DNA from: Sphingobium abikonense NBRC 16140
Lineage (GTDB): Bacteria; Pseudomonadota; Alphaproteobacteria; Sphingomonadales; Sphingomonadaceae
Assembly: GCF_001598335.1 (NCBI RefSeq)
Contig: NZ_BCYT01000011.1
Coordinates: 1 to 64,000, forward strand
DNA length: 64,000 nucleotides
Direction: 5' to 3'
Positions 39,651-48,762 of this stretch are shown piece after piece; position 1 is the stretch's first letter; each line of letters starts with the position of its first letter. The notes beneath the pieces are model-generated. The model was not told the origin of the DNA and did no database searches. It saw only the letters and a list, made by a program, of their open reading frames with translations. A program made the translations under genes and the position numbers.

Positions 39651-40137
39651 CGTTATGTGCCTTGAGCGTGGGGACCCGACCTTGGCGGAAGCCAGCTTGC
39701 GTTTCGAGTTGATCCACGACCTTGTCGAGGTGAAGGATCGCCCTATCCAATGCTTCCAGTTCTTCCGCGGTCAAGCTGCCGAAGGTCTTTGCCACAATGC
39801 CATCGTAGAGTGGCAGGGCCTGCTCCAGCATCGCCCTGCCTGCGTCCGTGATTTCCACGAGCTTTACACGGCGGTCCTCTTCAACGGGCGAGCGTGTGAC
39901 CAGACCATTCTGCTCCAACCAGTCAATCGCCTGGGTTACCGTGCGCGGGGCCTGATCGAAGAAGCTTGCAATATCGGTTGAGCGGCTGGGTTGCTCGGCG
40001 AGATATACTAGCAGCTTAAGACGGGCCATCGATGCACCTTGGGACGCAAGGTGCGCGTCGATCAGCCGCCGCATTCTGTACCAGGTCCAGCCAAAGGCCG
40101 TCGCGAGCGCGCGCAAATGAACTTCCTGAGGTTCCAT
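39643..40137 (-). CDS. MarR-family transcription regulator
   Basis: 164 residues. The winged helix is clear: MARLKLLVYLAEQPSRSTDI, FDQAPRTVTQAIDWLEQNGL, then the wing SPVEEDRRVKLVEITDAGRA. It heads the minus-strand aarF/mlaD-like/hydrolase set and is back to back with mlaE across 222 bp, so it probably controls both directions. The ligand is unknown. Confidence 0.88.
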   Translation of the reverse strand: MEPQEVHLRALATAFGWTWYRMRRLIDAHLASQGASMARLKLLVYLAEQPSRSTDIASFFDQAPRTVTQAIDWLEQNGLVTRSPVEEDRRVKLVEITDAGRAMLEQALPLYDGIVAKTFGSLTAEELEALDRAILHLDKVVDQLETQAGFRQGRVPTLKAHNDG

Positions 40138-40359
40138 ATGTTATGTCCTTGCTCAATCTTTGATGGCATGGCAAGAGGAGAGGATAAAGTTATGACTGCG
40201 ACGAAGCTGACCGCTCTTGGCCTTTGGCGCGCCATTGCTCGATCGTCATCGTGAGACCCCAATGCTTGACCATGGCGTAGTTCAAGATATGCGCTGCGTG
40301 GCGTTGATGCCAGCAGCAGCCGAAATCGTCCGCTGTTCAATTCCCATGCTGCCAGTGCG

Positions 40360-41469
40360 ATGATCGCGGCAGATTGGCATATTGACGAGGGTGGCGGCCA
40401 GACTCTGCATGTGAGCGGTGACTGGACTTCGCTTGCTTTGGGCGATGCGGAAGGGCGCCTGGATGCCCAGGCGGCCAGGAGTCTAGACGTGCAGCGTCTC
40501 GATCTTTCTGCTCTAGGGCGGATCGACACTGCTGGTGCCCTCCTACTTTTGCGGTCCATGGCTCCAGGCGCCGAAATTGACTTTGGCGAAAGAGAGGATT
40601 TGCAAAGGCTGATAGACCTTGTTCGACCTGCCCTTGAACAAGAGTCGTCCGGTAAGGCTGGCGTCACTGGTGTTCTAGGATTTTTCGAGCGCTTCGGCCG
40701 TCAGGTAATCGGGACCGCCGGTGACGCCTACCAGATGCTGGTGTTCACTGGACAGCTTATTATCGCGCTCGGCCGTACGCTTGGCAATCCTCGCCGATTG
40801 CGCATGACGCCGCTTGTCGCTTTCATGCAGGACGCGGGCATTAATGGGCTTCCGATAGTTTTTATCATGACCTTCTTCATCGGCGCGGTCATTGCGCTTG
40901 TTGGCACCAACCTTTTGACAACGCTTGGCGTTGAGGTGTTCACGATCCAGTTGGTGGGCGTGGCCATCCTGCGCGAGTTCGGCGTAGTGATCACCGCCAT
41001 CCTTCTGTCTGGACGTTCCGCATCTTCCTTTGCCGCTCAGATCGGTTCGATGCGGATGAACCAGGAAACCGATGCGATGCAGGTTATGGGTGTGGACCGT
41101 TTCGATGCGCTGGTAATCCCGCGCATATTAGCCGCGCTTCTCATGATGCCTCTCATGACCTTCTGCGCGGATATCGGCGGTCTTGCTGGCGGACTGTTGG
41201 TCAGTTGGGTGACGATTGATATCAGCCCGGTCTTTTTCATCCAGCGTACGCTCGAAACGGTAGACATTAAGCATTTCTGGATAGGCATGTGCAAAGCGCC
41301 GTTTCTGGCTCTGATCATCGCTGCTGCGGGCTGTCGGCATGGCCTTATGGTCGGCGGCGATGTCCAAAGCCTTGGTCAAAATGTGACATCCGCGGTCGTC
41401 CAGTCAATCTTCATGGTCATTATGTTCGATGCGATTTTCGCGGTGATCTTCATGGCGCTCGATCTGTGA
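40360..41469 (+). CDS. mlaE: MlaE permease with N-terminal STAS domain
   Basis: 369 residues. The first about 100 form a STAS/MlaB-like domain (LHVSGDWTSLAL, DLSALGRIDTAGALLLLRSM) fused to the permease. The permease has GLPIVFIMTFFIGAVIALVG, EFGVVITAILLSGRSASSFA and a late GLMVGGDVQSLGQNVTSAVV, typical of MlaE/YrbE. It is the membrane part of an ABC lipid transporter between inner and outer membrane. The start ATG at 40360 lacks a strong ribosome site. Confidence 0.9.
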   Translation: MIAADWHIDEGGGQTLHVSGDWTSLALGDAEGRLDAQAARSLDVQRLDLSALGRIDTAGALLLLRSMAPGAEIDFGEREDLQRLIDLVRPALEQESSGKAGVTGVLGFFERFGRQVIGTAGDAYQMLVFTGQLIIALGRTLGNPRRLRMTPLVAFMQDAGINGLPIVFIMTFFIGAVIALVGTNLLTTLGVEVFTIQLVGVAILREFGVVITAILLSGRSASSFAAQIGSMRMNQETDAMQVMGVDRFDALVIPRILAALLMMPLMTFCADIGGLAGGLLVSWVTIDISPVFFIQRTLETVDIKHFWIGMCKAPFLALIIAAAGCRHGLMVGGDVQSLGQNVTSAVVQSIFMVIMFDAIFAVIFMALDL

Positions 41470-42254
41470 GCGCGCCTCTGGAAACCGATGCCGAAGACGT
41501 GCCCATTCGCGTCAAAGGCCTGCGCACGGCTTTTGGCGACAAGGTCATCCATGAGGATCTCGGCCTTGAGGTCAAGCGCGGTGAGATATTGGGTGTGGTT
41601 GGCGGATCGGGTTCCGGTAAGTCGGTGCTGCTCAACACTATCCTGGGCCTCAAGCAGCCCGATGGCGGATCCGTCGAGATATTCGGGCAGGACATCCGCG
41701 ATCCGCAAGCGCACAGTGAAGTCGAGCGTCGGATTGGGGTGATGTTCCAGCAAGGCGCATTATTCTCCTTTCTCACCGTACAGGAAAATGTCGAGGCGCC
41801 ACTTCTAGAACATACGAAACTCACACATGAGTATGTGCACGATCTTGCAAGGCTGAAGATCAAGCTTGCTGGTTTGCCGGAAGATGCAGGCTGCTTGAAG
41901 CCTGCCGAGCTATCTGGCGGAATGCGCAAGCGCGCGGGGGTAGCCCGCGCAATCGCGCTGGATCCGGATATCCTCTTTCTCGACGAGCCGACTGCCGGCC
42001 TCGATCCAATTGCTGCAGCCGAATTCGATGATCTTATCAGAACATTGCGGGATGCTCTTGGCTTCACCGTGTTCATAATCACCCACGACCTCGATACTCT
42101 GTACGCGATTTGCGACCGCGTTGCGGTTGTCGCTGACAAGAAAATCGCCGCTGTTGCAACGATCAAAGAACTTGAACGGTCAGATCACCCGTGGATCCGG
42201 AGCTATCTTCTGGGACCGCGAGGCCGTGCCGCCAAAAAAGAGAAAGAAAGCTGA
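41466..42254 (+). CDS. mlaF: MlaF ABC ATPase
   Basis: 262 residues from the GTG at 41466 overlapping the mlaE stop (GTGA). Walker A is GGSGSGKS (46-53), the signature is LSGGMRKRAGVARA, Walker B is ILFLDEPTAGLDP and the switch histidine is in IITHDLDTLY. SGGMRKR is characteristic of MlaF-type ATPases. It energises lipid movement through MlaE. Confidence 0.94.
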   Translation: MSAPLETDAEDVPIRVKGLRTAFGDKVIHEDLGLEVKRGEILGVVGGSGSGKSVLLNTILGLKQPDGGSVEIFGQDIRDPQAHSEVERRIGVMFQQGALFSFLTVQENVEAPLLEHTKLTHEYVHDLARLKIKLAGLPEDAGCLKPAELSGGMRKRAGVARAIALDPDILFLDEPTAGLDPIAAAEFDDLIRTLRDALGFTVFIITHDLDTLYAICDRVAVVADKKIAAVATIKELERSDHPWIRSYLLGPRGRAAKKEKES

Positions 42255-43183
42255 TGGAACGCCATGCCAACTATGCTCTGGTAGGCGCCGCCTCCATCGC
42301 GTTGCTTATCGCCACGCTTGTTTTTGTTGTCTGGCTCGGCGGTTCGGCCAAAGGAAGTGATTCTTACCAGATCGTGTTTCATGGGCCGGTCAGAGGCTTA
42401 AGCGTTGGAGGCGAAGTGCAGTTCAACGGCATCAAGGTCGGGGAAATCGGCGGAATCCGCCTCGACCAACGCGACCCCAACCGTGTTATCACGGATATCG
42501 AACTGACGCGCGGGACACCGGTCCGCGAAGATTCGGTCGCATCCTCTGAAAGTCAGGGCATCTCAGGGGTCAGCATCGTTCAAATCAGCGCTGGCACGCC
42601 GAGCAAGCCCCTTCTCAAGACCAATGATCACGGTAAGCGACCTGTCATCCCCAGCAAGCCCAACGCTATGTCTTCGTTGCTGCAAGGCGGCGGACAGGTG
42701 GTGGCAAGCGCGACCGAGGCACTGAGCCGTGTGAACAAGGTCCTGTCTGACCGTAATATCGCCAACATCGGCGGCGCCATTCGCGATGTCCGAATGACTA
42801 CGGCGGAACTGGCGGCCAATCGGACCATGTTCGCCCATGCCGGTTCTGCGCTCGCCAAACTGGATCGGGCGGCTGACGATATTCAGGGCGCGGCCTCGTC
42901 CGTTCGGCAGATTGCCGATGGCGATGGCAAGCGCGCCTTCGCCGACATCTCCCAAGCGGCAAACGAGCTCAAATCGGCAGTTCATGAGGCTCGCGGCGTG
43001 ATCGCCAAACTCGACACGCAAAGCGCCGATATCGGCACGACCACGATCCCTAATATCAATGCGACTATGCTGACATTGCAAGAAACAGCTGAATCGCTGG
43101 ACGGGCTAATTCGCGGGATCCGACAAAGTCCCCGCGAAGCTCTGGCCAAAAGCCGGGGTACTGAACTGGAGTTGCCTAAGTGA
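42254..43183 (+). CDS. mlaD: MlaD MCE-domain protein
   Basis: 309 residues; start overlaps the mlaF stop by one base (TGATG). A membrane helix (YALVGAASIALLIATLVFVV) precedes the MCE domain (YQIVFHGPVRGLSVGGEVQF, NGIKVGEIGGIRLDQ, SQGISGVSIVQIS). A long helical tail with QAANELKSAVHEARGVIAKL and TMLTLQETAESLDGLIRGIR follows, as in MlaD/PqiB-like tunnels. It forms the periplasmic lipid-binding ring of the transporter. Confidence 0.92.
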   Translation: MERHANYALVGAASIALLIATLVFVVWLGGSAKGSDSYQIVFHGPVRGLSVGGEVQFNGIKVGEIGGIRLDQRDPNRVITDIELTRGTPVREDSVASSESQGISGVSIVQISAGTPSKPLLKTNDHGKRPVIPSKPNAMSSLLQGGGQVVASATEALSRVNKVLSDRNIANIGGAIRDVRMTTAELAANRTMFAHAGSALAKLDRAADDIQGAASSVRQIADGDGKRAFADISQAANELKSAVHEARGVIAKLDTQSADIGTTTIPNINATMLTLQETAESLDGLIRGIRQSPREALAKSRGTELELPK

Positions 43184-43878
43184 CATTATCAACCAGGAAT
43201 CGGACTTTTGCACTTCTGTCGAGCGCCTTGCTGCTGGCTAGCTGTGGAAACCTGCTAGGCGGCGGCGAGCGCGCTGACCTTTTCAGGTTTGGCGTGGTTG
43301 ACCCCACGCCCGTCACCGGGATGCAGGGTGCGCTCCCGACTCGCTCTGTATCTCTGCTTCGCCCCCGGTTCTCGCAGGAGGTGGAGGGCGATCGCATGCT
43401 CACCACGCGGGGGGAGCGTGCGCTCTACCTCAAGGGGGTTCGTTGGGTGGCGCCGGTCCCCGATCTTTTCACCCAGGCGCTGATGCGTCAATATGCGGCG
43501 CGGGCACCTGACGTGCGCCTGACGGGCGTGAGAAACGCCACCGGGGCATCGCATGCGCTGCAGATTGATATCGAGCGATTCGAAGCAAGGTATGCCCTAG
43601 ATGGGGGTGAAAAAGCACCGCCCACTGTCATTATCGAAGGCGATGCAACCCTGTTTGATCTTTCTGATCGTCGTCCCGTCGAGGCCAAGCGCTTCTTGGT
43701 GCAGGAGCCAGCTTCCGCAAATACCACAAGTGGGATAGTCGCCGCTTTCGATCGTGCAGTAGCTCGCTCAACCACAGAATTGACGGATTGGTCCGCGGAT
43801 ACAGCGCGGAAGCATTCCACAGAGCGCGCGCTAGATACATCCAAGGATCGGATGGATCGCAAGCAGGAGATAAATTGA
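43180..43878 (+). CDS. ABC-type transport auxiliary lipoprotein
   Basis: 232 residues from the GTG overlapping mlaD's stop. A lipobox LLASC gives a lipidated Cys22. The PF03886-like domain shows SVSLLRPRFSQEVEGDRMLT, WVAPVPDLFTQALMRQYAAR and ALQIDIERFEARYALDGGEK. Such lipoproteins (PqiC-like) dock MCE transporters at the outer membrane. It completes the mlaE-mlaF-mlaD-lipoprotein operon. Confidence 0.85.
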   Translation: MTLSTRNRTFALLSSALLLASCGNLLGGGERADLFRFGVVDPTPVTGMQGALPTRSVSLLRPRFSQEVEGDRMLTTRGERALYLKGVRWVAPVPDLFTQALMRQYAARAPDVRLTGVRNATGASHALQIDIERFEARYALDGGEKAPPTVIIEGDATLFDLSDRRPVEAKRFLVQEPASANTTSGIVAAFDRAVARSTTELTDWSADTARKHSTERALDTSKDRMDRKQEIN

Positions 43879-44277
43879 TCATGAGCCTGTCGCCGATCTC
43901 AGCAACTTTCGGGCGTAATTGCATGTACAAAATCGCCATGCGCCGGATACCTTCGTAGGTATCTACGAGTTTTGTTTTTATTTGAAGGACCGACCCGATC
44001 GGAGCCAAATTAAGTAAGATAGTGAATATCGGGTTCCAGGTCTTAATAAGCGATAGCATATCGACCATGTGATAAGTCAAATCTTGCAATTCCTAATATT
44101 TCTATCCGATTAGCCAATGGAATCTGCTGCCGATTCAATTGCTATTGATTTGACAATTCAATTTATGCAATGCGGGTGATGGTGGAACGATTATCCAACA
44201 GCATCGTTACGACGTGGTCACGTTTAACGTGATGCGGCCACTTGACCGCTCGCAATCTATTCTACGGAGAAGGTACT
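43879..44277. other. Intergenic region with EcfG promoter
   Basis: About 400 bp, noticeably AT-rich, without a convincing gene. An antisense frame at 43631-44089 runs into the lipoprotein gene and resembles nothing. Its right end holds the EcfG promoter listed separately. Confidence 0.6.
44184..44208 (+). promoter_or_regulatory. EcfG (general stress) type promoter
   Basis: GGAAC at 44184-44188 and CGTT at 44205-44208 are separated by exactly 16 nt. This is the consensus of the alphaproteobacterial general stress sigma factor EcfG. It lies 70 bp upstream of the DUF4142 ATG. Confidence 0.7.
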
Positions 44278-44856
44278 ATGCTGAAAGTCATTATGGCCGC
44301 GGGCGCGCTAGCGCTTTCAGGTTCAGGGGCTCTTGCCCAAGCTGTTTCGCCAACGAACACAGGTTCAATGTCGAGCATGGATACCGGCACGACACCGATA
44401 GCTGGACAGAATGAGCCAGCGTTTGTGATGGCTGCATCGGATGCGAACCTCTATCAAATAAAAGCGGCGCAGCTCGCCGTGACCAAGGCCCAGCGTGACG
44501 ATGTGAAGGCTTATGCCAAACGTGTTCAGACAGAAGCGCAAATCGCCCAGAAAGCTCTCATGGCGGCGCTGCGCAACGATCAGCGGACGATAAAAGCGCC
44601 ATCGTCATCGCTTTCCTCCGACAGAGCCGCACTCGTGAAGCTGCTCCAGAAGACGCCGCGCGGCAGCTTCGATAATCTTTATCTATCCCAGTCCGCCCAG
44701 GTACTGCAGGCGGCATGGGCCATCAACAAAGGCTATGCGCAAGACGGCACCGACCCAGCCTTGAAGCAAGTCGCGGGCACCGCCGTTCCCACACTTGAGC
44801 AAGAACTCACCAACGGGAAGGCACTTCTTCCTTCAGCATTGACCGGCGGTCAATGA
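44278..44856 (+). CDS. DUF4142 periplasmic protein
   Basis: 192 residues; ATG at 44278 with GGAGAAGG upstream. The signal peptide ends at GALA-QA. The helical DUF4142 domain is visible: FVMAASDANLYQIKAAQLAV, AYAKRVQTEAQIAQKALMAA and NLYLSQSAQVLQAAWAINKG. The family is ferritin-like, of unknown function and often stress-induced in alphaproteobacteria, which fits its EcfG promoter. Confidence 0.85.
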   Translation: MLKVIMAAGALALSGSGALAQAVSPTNTGSMSSMDTGTTPIAGQNEPAFVMAASDANLYQIKAAQLAVTKAQRDDVKAYAKRVQTEAQIAQKALMAALRNDQRTIKAPSSSLSSDRAALVKLLQKTPRGSFDNLYLSQSAQVLQAAWAINKGYAQDGTDPALKQVAGTAVPTLEQELTNGKALLPSALTGGQ

Positions 44857-44861
44857 TCATA

Positions 44862-44888
44862 GTGGCGCCCGTTCTTCACGGGCGCCAC
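44862..44888 (+). terminator. Hairpin terminator after the DUF4142 gene
   Basis: Perfect 11-bp stem GTGGCGCCCGT with its complement and a 5-nt loop (TCTTC), starting 6 bp after the stop. There is no strong U-run, but position and stability suit a terminator. Confidence 0.65.
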
Positions 44889-45002
44889 TCAATGTGATCG
44901 TCATGCCCTTGTGGGCATCTGCTGTTATTTCAAGCGCGGCAACAGTGAACCCCACAGCGGTCGTGTTTATGCTTTCAACCTTGTCTTCAGGATATTTGGC
45001 GG

Positions 45003-45479
45003 ATGATGATACTTATTTTTGCCATGGCGGCTCTTGGACAAAGCCCCGAGCAACCCGCCAGAAAAGATGAGACAGTTGACCGCGGTCGGGAAATCGTCAC
45101 TCAGCCGGCGAAAGATATTGGCGCGGCCAAAACTGAAATTCCAGTTATTCTGGAAAGAGCGCAAGAAAATCCATATGGCCTCTCCGGTTTGAAATCCTGT
45201 GCGCAGATCAAGGCCGCAACCACGGAGCTCGATAGCGTCCTCGGACCTGATTTTGCCGTCGGCAACAACAAAAAAGAGAACAGGCCTGGTCGGCTAGCCG
45301 AGGCTGGAGGAAAAACTATTGTTAACACAATCATACCGTTTCGGGGCTTAGTTCGGGAGATTTCGGGCGCAGCTCCGGCCGAAAGACGCCTGGCGTCAGC
45401 AATCGACGCCGGCTTCGCGCGCCGCGGCTTTCTTCGTGGAACAGCGCTCGCACGGCGCTGTCCGGGTAGTAAAAATTAA
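45003..45479 (+). CDS. Hypothetical periplasmic protein seen in sphingomonads
   Basis: 158 residues. A short hydrophobic start (MMILIFAMAALGQ) may be a signal. Then come VTQPAKDIGAAKTEIPVILE, ENPYGLSGLKSCAQIKAATT and TIVNTIIPFRGLVREISGA. I recall similar uncharacterised proteins in sphingomonads. The C-terminus RRGFLRGTALARRC ends with a Cys that may pair with the internal one. Confidence 0.55.
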   Translation: MMILIFAMAALGQSPEQPARKDETVDRGREIVTQPAKDIGAAKTEIPVILERAQENPYGLSGLKSCAQIKAATTELDSVLGPDFAVGNNKKENRPGRLAEAGGKTIVNTIIPFRGLVREISGAAPAERRLASAIDAGFARRGFLRGTALARRCPGSKN

Positions 45480-45497
45480 CGACGAAAGCTGACGCTA

Positions 45498-45713
45498 TTG
45501 AATTCAATGCCGCTGTGTGAGGCTGCGCATTATCTCGTGAGCTTGGCATTGCAGGGCAATAACTCCGGCGAGACTAACAAGAAAGTACTAGCGGTCGAGA
45601 CCGCCCATAATATCGCTGTCGGACAAGGTGACGGCACCCATCCAATCAAAGTGGCACGGCAATTTTCGGATGGCGCTGCTCATATCACGATAGCCCATCG
45701 TTGCGCGGATTGA
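45498..45713 (+). CDS. Small hypothetical ORF
   Basis: 71 residues (MNSMPLCEAAHYLVSLALQG at the start, HITIAHRCAD at the end), 18 bp after the preceding gene. No family recognised and no clear ribosome site. It may be a remnant of a longer gene. Confidence 0.25.
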   Translation: MNSMPLCEAAHYLVSLALQGNNSGETNKKVLAVETAHNIAVGQGDGTHPIKVARQFSDGAAHITIAHRCAD

Positions 45714-46047
45714 ACCTGGACATCGGATCTCGGCTCAGTTTTTATCGACCGTCCTGTAGGCACCAGTAATCTTCTCGCCGAAATGGTGGGCATCATGCGC
45801 GTTCAGCTTCTGTATTTGTGCCCCAGCTTAACAAATCGTTCCTCGGTATATTCTGATTCTGACGTGAAGTTGGGGGGAGCTACAGCCTGATAGGGCGGCT
45901 GATGGTTAGTACCGGTCCAGCGGCGTCGGGCAAGAGCGAATGATAGGGGCGTAAACGCTGAGGTTCCATATAATATGCAATTGCCGAGCGCCCTTTAATG
46001 CTGCAAGAGCAGAACCGCACCGCGCATCATGGGGAATTGTAATTTAT
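45714..46047. other. Intergenic region before the efflux operon
   Basis: About 330 bp, mixed composition, no recognisable gene or dyad. It presumably contains the promoter for the emrA-emrB-OMF operon. Confidence 0.5.
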
Positions 46048-47196
46048 ATGGCGGACAAGTCGGCCACTGCTTCGGCGGATCCTGAGGGCCTCGGCGAATC
46101 GGCAGCGTCCCCGCTTAAATCGCCACGCGTTCGCCTGGCGATGCTCATTAGCGCGATCTTGCTGCTCATTGGTGGCCTTGTCTGGTACTTGGATCATCAG
46201 AACCGGGGCCGATACATGCAGGTGACCGACAACGCCTATGTTGCGGCGGATTCCGTCATCACAGCGCCCAAGATCGCCGGATATGTTGAACGGGTGTTCG
46301 TTATCGAGAATCAGACGGTTCGGCAGGGGCAGTCTCTAGCTGAACTCGATCCCCGCGAATATCGGGCGCAGACTGAACAGATTACCAGCCAGATCGAAAC
46401 GGCAACGGCTGCGGGGGATACGACGCGCTCTCAGATTTCCGAACAACAGGCAACCATAGCGCAAGCGCAAGCCCAGCTCGACGCGGCGCGCGCCGAGGCT
46501 GCTTTCGCCGCACAGCAGGTTACGCGATATCAGCCGCTTGCCGCATCCGGCGCCGAGCCAGGGGAGCGTTTCGCGCAGCTTCAGACGCAGGCACGGCAAG
46601 CTCGCGAGCGAACCAATGCTGCGCATGCCGCGCTGATTGCCGCGCAACGGCGTGTCGGTACACTGAGCGCGCAGGTACGTCAGGCCCAGTCGCAAGCAGA
46701 GGCCGCGCGTGCCCAACTCAAGGTGGCGCGCGTCAACGTCGAATCGACAGTGCTTAAGGCTGCCATCAATGGCCGTGTGGGCGACCTGGCTGTCCGTGTC
46801 GGGCAATTCGTGCAGCCCGGTACGCGCCTGATGACACTGGTTCCTGTCGATCGATTGTTCATAGAGGCGAATTTCAAAGAGACTCAACTGGGGCTTATGC
46901 GCGTCGGCCAGCCTGTTGGCATCGAAATCGATGCGCTCCCTGGCGTCGAACTGACCGGGCGTATTGCCAGTGTCGCTCCTGGCACGGGCGCCCAGTTCTC
47001 GGTGCTCCCCCCCCAGAATGCGACCGGAAACTTCACAAAGATCGTACAGCGCGTGCCTGTACGCATTGCAATCGATGCTCCTCTCGAAGTGCGCAGGCTC
47101 CTTGTGCCGGGAATGTCGGTTGGAGTAACGGTCGATACGCGTTCAGCCAGAGGAGAGATGGATCGACTCCGTCAGGCCGTAAGCCGGAAGCGTTGA
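46048..47196 (+). CDS. emrA: EmrA-type HlyD membrane-fusion protein
   Basis: 382 residues. A cytoplasmic tail and one membrane helix (about 30-50, VRLAMLISAILLLIGGLVWY) are followed by VTDNAYVAADSVITAPKIAG, the EmrA signature. A coiled-coil hairpin rich in Gln and Ala (about 100-235) and the lipoyl half with INGRVGDLAVRVGQFVQPG follow. It links the EmrB transporter to the outer-membrane channel. The next gene starts within its stop. Confidence 0.92.
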   Translation: MADKSATASADPEGLGESAASPLKSPRVRLAMLISAILLLIGGLVWYLDHQNRGRYMQVTDNAYVAADSVITAPKIAGYVERVFVIENQTVRQGQSLAELDPREYRAQTEQITSQIETATAAGDTTRSQISEQQATIAQAQAQLDAARAEAAFAAQQVTRYQPLAASGAEPGERFAQLQTQARQARERTNAAHAALIAAQRRVGTLSAQVRQAQSQAEAARAQLKVARVNVESTVLKAAINGRVGDLAVRVGQFVQPGTRLMTLVPVDRLFIEANFKETQLGLMRVGQPVGIEIDALPGVELTGRIASVAPGTGAQFSVLPPQNATGNFTKIVQRVPVRIAIDAPLEVRRLLVPGMSVGVTVDTRSARGEMDRLRQAVSRKR

Positions 47197-48755
47197 CAGT
47201 GGTCACGGTCACAGCATCTCCAGACGCAGCTCGTTCCGCGCGTGCGGACTTGACCGCTTGGATCGCTGTGGCTGCCGGCTCGCTCGGCGCACTGCTGGCG
47301 ACCCTCGACATCTCGATCGTCAACTCGGCACTGCCAACGATCCAAGGCGAAATCGGAGCAACCGGCACTGAGGGAACGTGGATCGCCACCGCCTTTCTCG
47401 TTGCCGAGATCGTCGTCATTCCGCTGAGCGCTTGGCTGGAGCGGCTTTTGGGACTGAGAACCCTCCTTCTCATTTCCGTGACTGCCTTTACCGGGTTCTC
47501 CATCCTATGCGGCATCGCCACCGACCTTATGACGATGATCATCGGACGAACCGGGCAGGGCCTTATGGGAGGGCTGCTGATACCGACCGCCATGACGATT
47601 GTCGCAAAGCGACTCCCGCCACCCCAGCAGCCTATCGGGATGGCCCTTTTCGGAATGACAGTAATCTTGGGGCCCGTTCTTGGCCCCTTGCTCGGTGGCT
47701 GGCTGACGGAAAATTTGAGCTGGCATTATGCCTTCTTCGTCAATGTGCCGGTCTGCGGGATACTCCTCTTGCTCCTGTTGCTCGGCCTGCCGCACGAACG
47801 TACGAATTGGGTCTATCTTCGCGAGGCCGACTGGTTGGGTATTATAGGCCTGATCCTTGGCCTTGGAGGACTGACGATCGTGCTCGAGGAGGGGCACCGT
47901 GAAGACTGGTTCGAATCGACGCTTATCATCCGGCTGACGTTTATAACAGTAGCAGGGTTTGTGATGTTGGGGATCGGACAGATCCGGGCAACAAAGCCCG
48001 TCCTTAAGTTGCGAATCGTCATGAGCAGACAGTTCGGCAGCGTCGTTATAATGGCGCTAGCGCTGGGCATGGTGATGTACGGATCGACCTTCGTCATCCC
48101 GCAATTCCTGTCGCTTATCGCCGACTATAATGCCCTCGAGACCGGACAGGTCATTTTTCTCATGGGCGTTCCTGCCTTCTTTGTGATGCCATTCGTACCG
48201 TTTCTGATGCGGTTTGTCGACATCAGGCTGGCCGTTGGTGCTGGCCTCGCGCTTATGGCTGCTAGCTGCTTTGTGAACACCAGTCTCACAGTGGAATCCG
48301 CAGGCGAAGCCTTTACTACCGGTCAGCTGCTGCGCGGGGTGGGGATGATCTTTGTCATGCTCTTTCTGAACCAAGCCGCCATTACCTCAGTCAGCAAGGA
48401 GGATGCTGGAGATGCCTCGGGCATCTTCAATGCTGCGCGAAACCTCGGTGGCTCATTCGCTCTGGCGGCCCTGACGTCGTTCCAGGACCAGCGCATGTCA
48501 CTCCACAGCCGACGGATGGAGGAAACGCTGTGGGCAAACGATCCAAGCGTGCAGGAGTATATCGCGGGGATGTCTCATACTCTGGGAAATATGGACGCCG
48601 GCCTTCAGTCGCTCGCTGGCACTATTCAGCAGCAGGCGTTCGTCATGACCTATAACGACATATTTTTGACGATGGCGGTAGCGACTTTTGTGACGCTCCC
48701 GTTCGTGTTTTTCCTTCGCCCGCTCCCCAAGGGGATGTCGCTGACGATGCATTGA
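47193..48755 (+). CDS. emrB: EmrB-type DHA2 MFS drug transporter (14 TM)
   Basis: 520 residues from a TTG overlapping the emrA stop; a GTG at 47199 is the alternative. The DHA2 signature is present: LLATLDISIVNSALPTIQGE, GTWIATAFLVAEIVVIPLSA and LGPVLGPLLGGWLTENLSWH. Fourteen membrane helices fit. It exports hydrophobic toxicants or drugs by proton antiport in a tripartite assembly. Confidence 0.92.
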   Translation: MTVVTVTASPDAARSARADLTAWIAVAAGSLGALLATLDISIVNSALPTIQGEIGATGTEGTWIATAFLVAEIVVIPLSAWLERLLGLRTLLLISVTAFTGFSILCGIATDLMTMIIGRTGQGLMGGLLIPTAMTIVAKRLPPPQQPIGMALFGMTVILGPVLGPLLGGWLTENLSWHYAFFVNVPVCGILLLLLLLGLPHERTNWVYLREADWLGIIGLILGLGGLTIVLEEGHREDWFESTLIIRLTFITVAGFVMLGIGQIRATKPVLKLRIVMSRQFGSVVIMALALGMVMYGSTFVIPQFLSLIADYNALETGQVIFLMGVPAFFVMPFVPFLMRFVDIRLAVGAGLALMAASCFVNTSLTVESAGEAFTTGQLLRGVGMIFVMLFLNQAAITSVSKEDAGDASGIFNAARNLGGSFALAALTSFQDQRMSLHSRRMEETLWANDPSVQEYIAGMSHTLGNMDAGLQSLAGTIQQQAFVMTYNDIFLTMAVATFVTLPFVFFLRPLPKGMSLTMH

Positions 48756-48762
48756 GGTGGTA

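Noticed and set aside
43631..44089. 152-codon antisense frame after the lipoprotein gene
   Set aside because: It overlaps the lipoprotein on the other strand and resembles nothing; its 5' part lies in AT-rich noncoding DNA.
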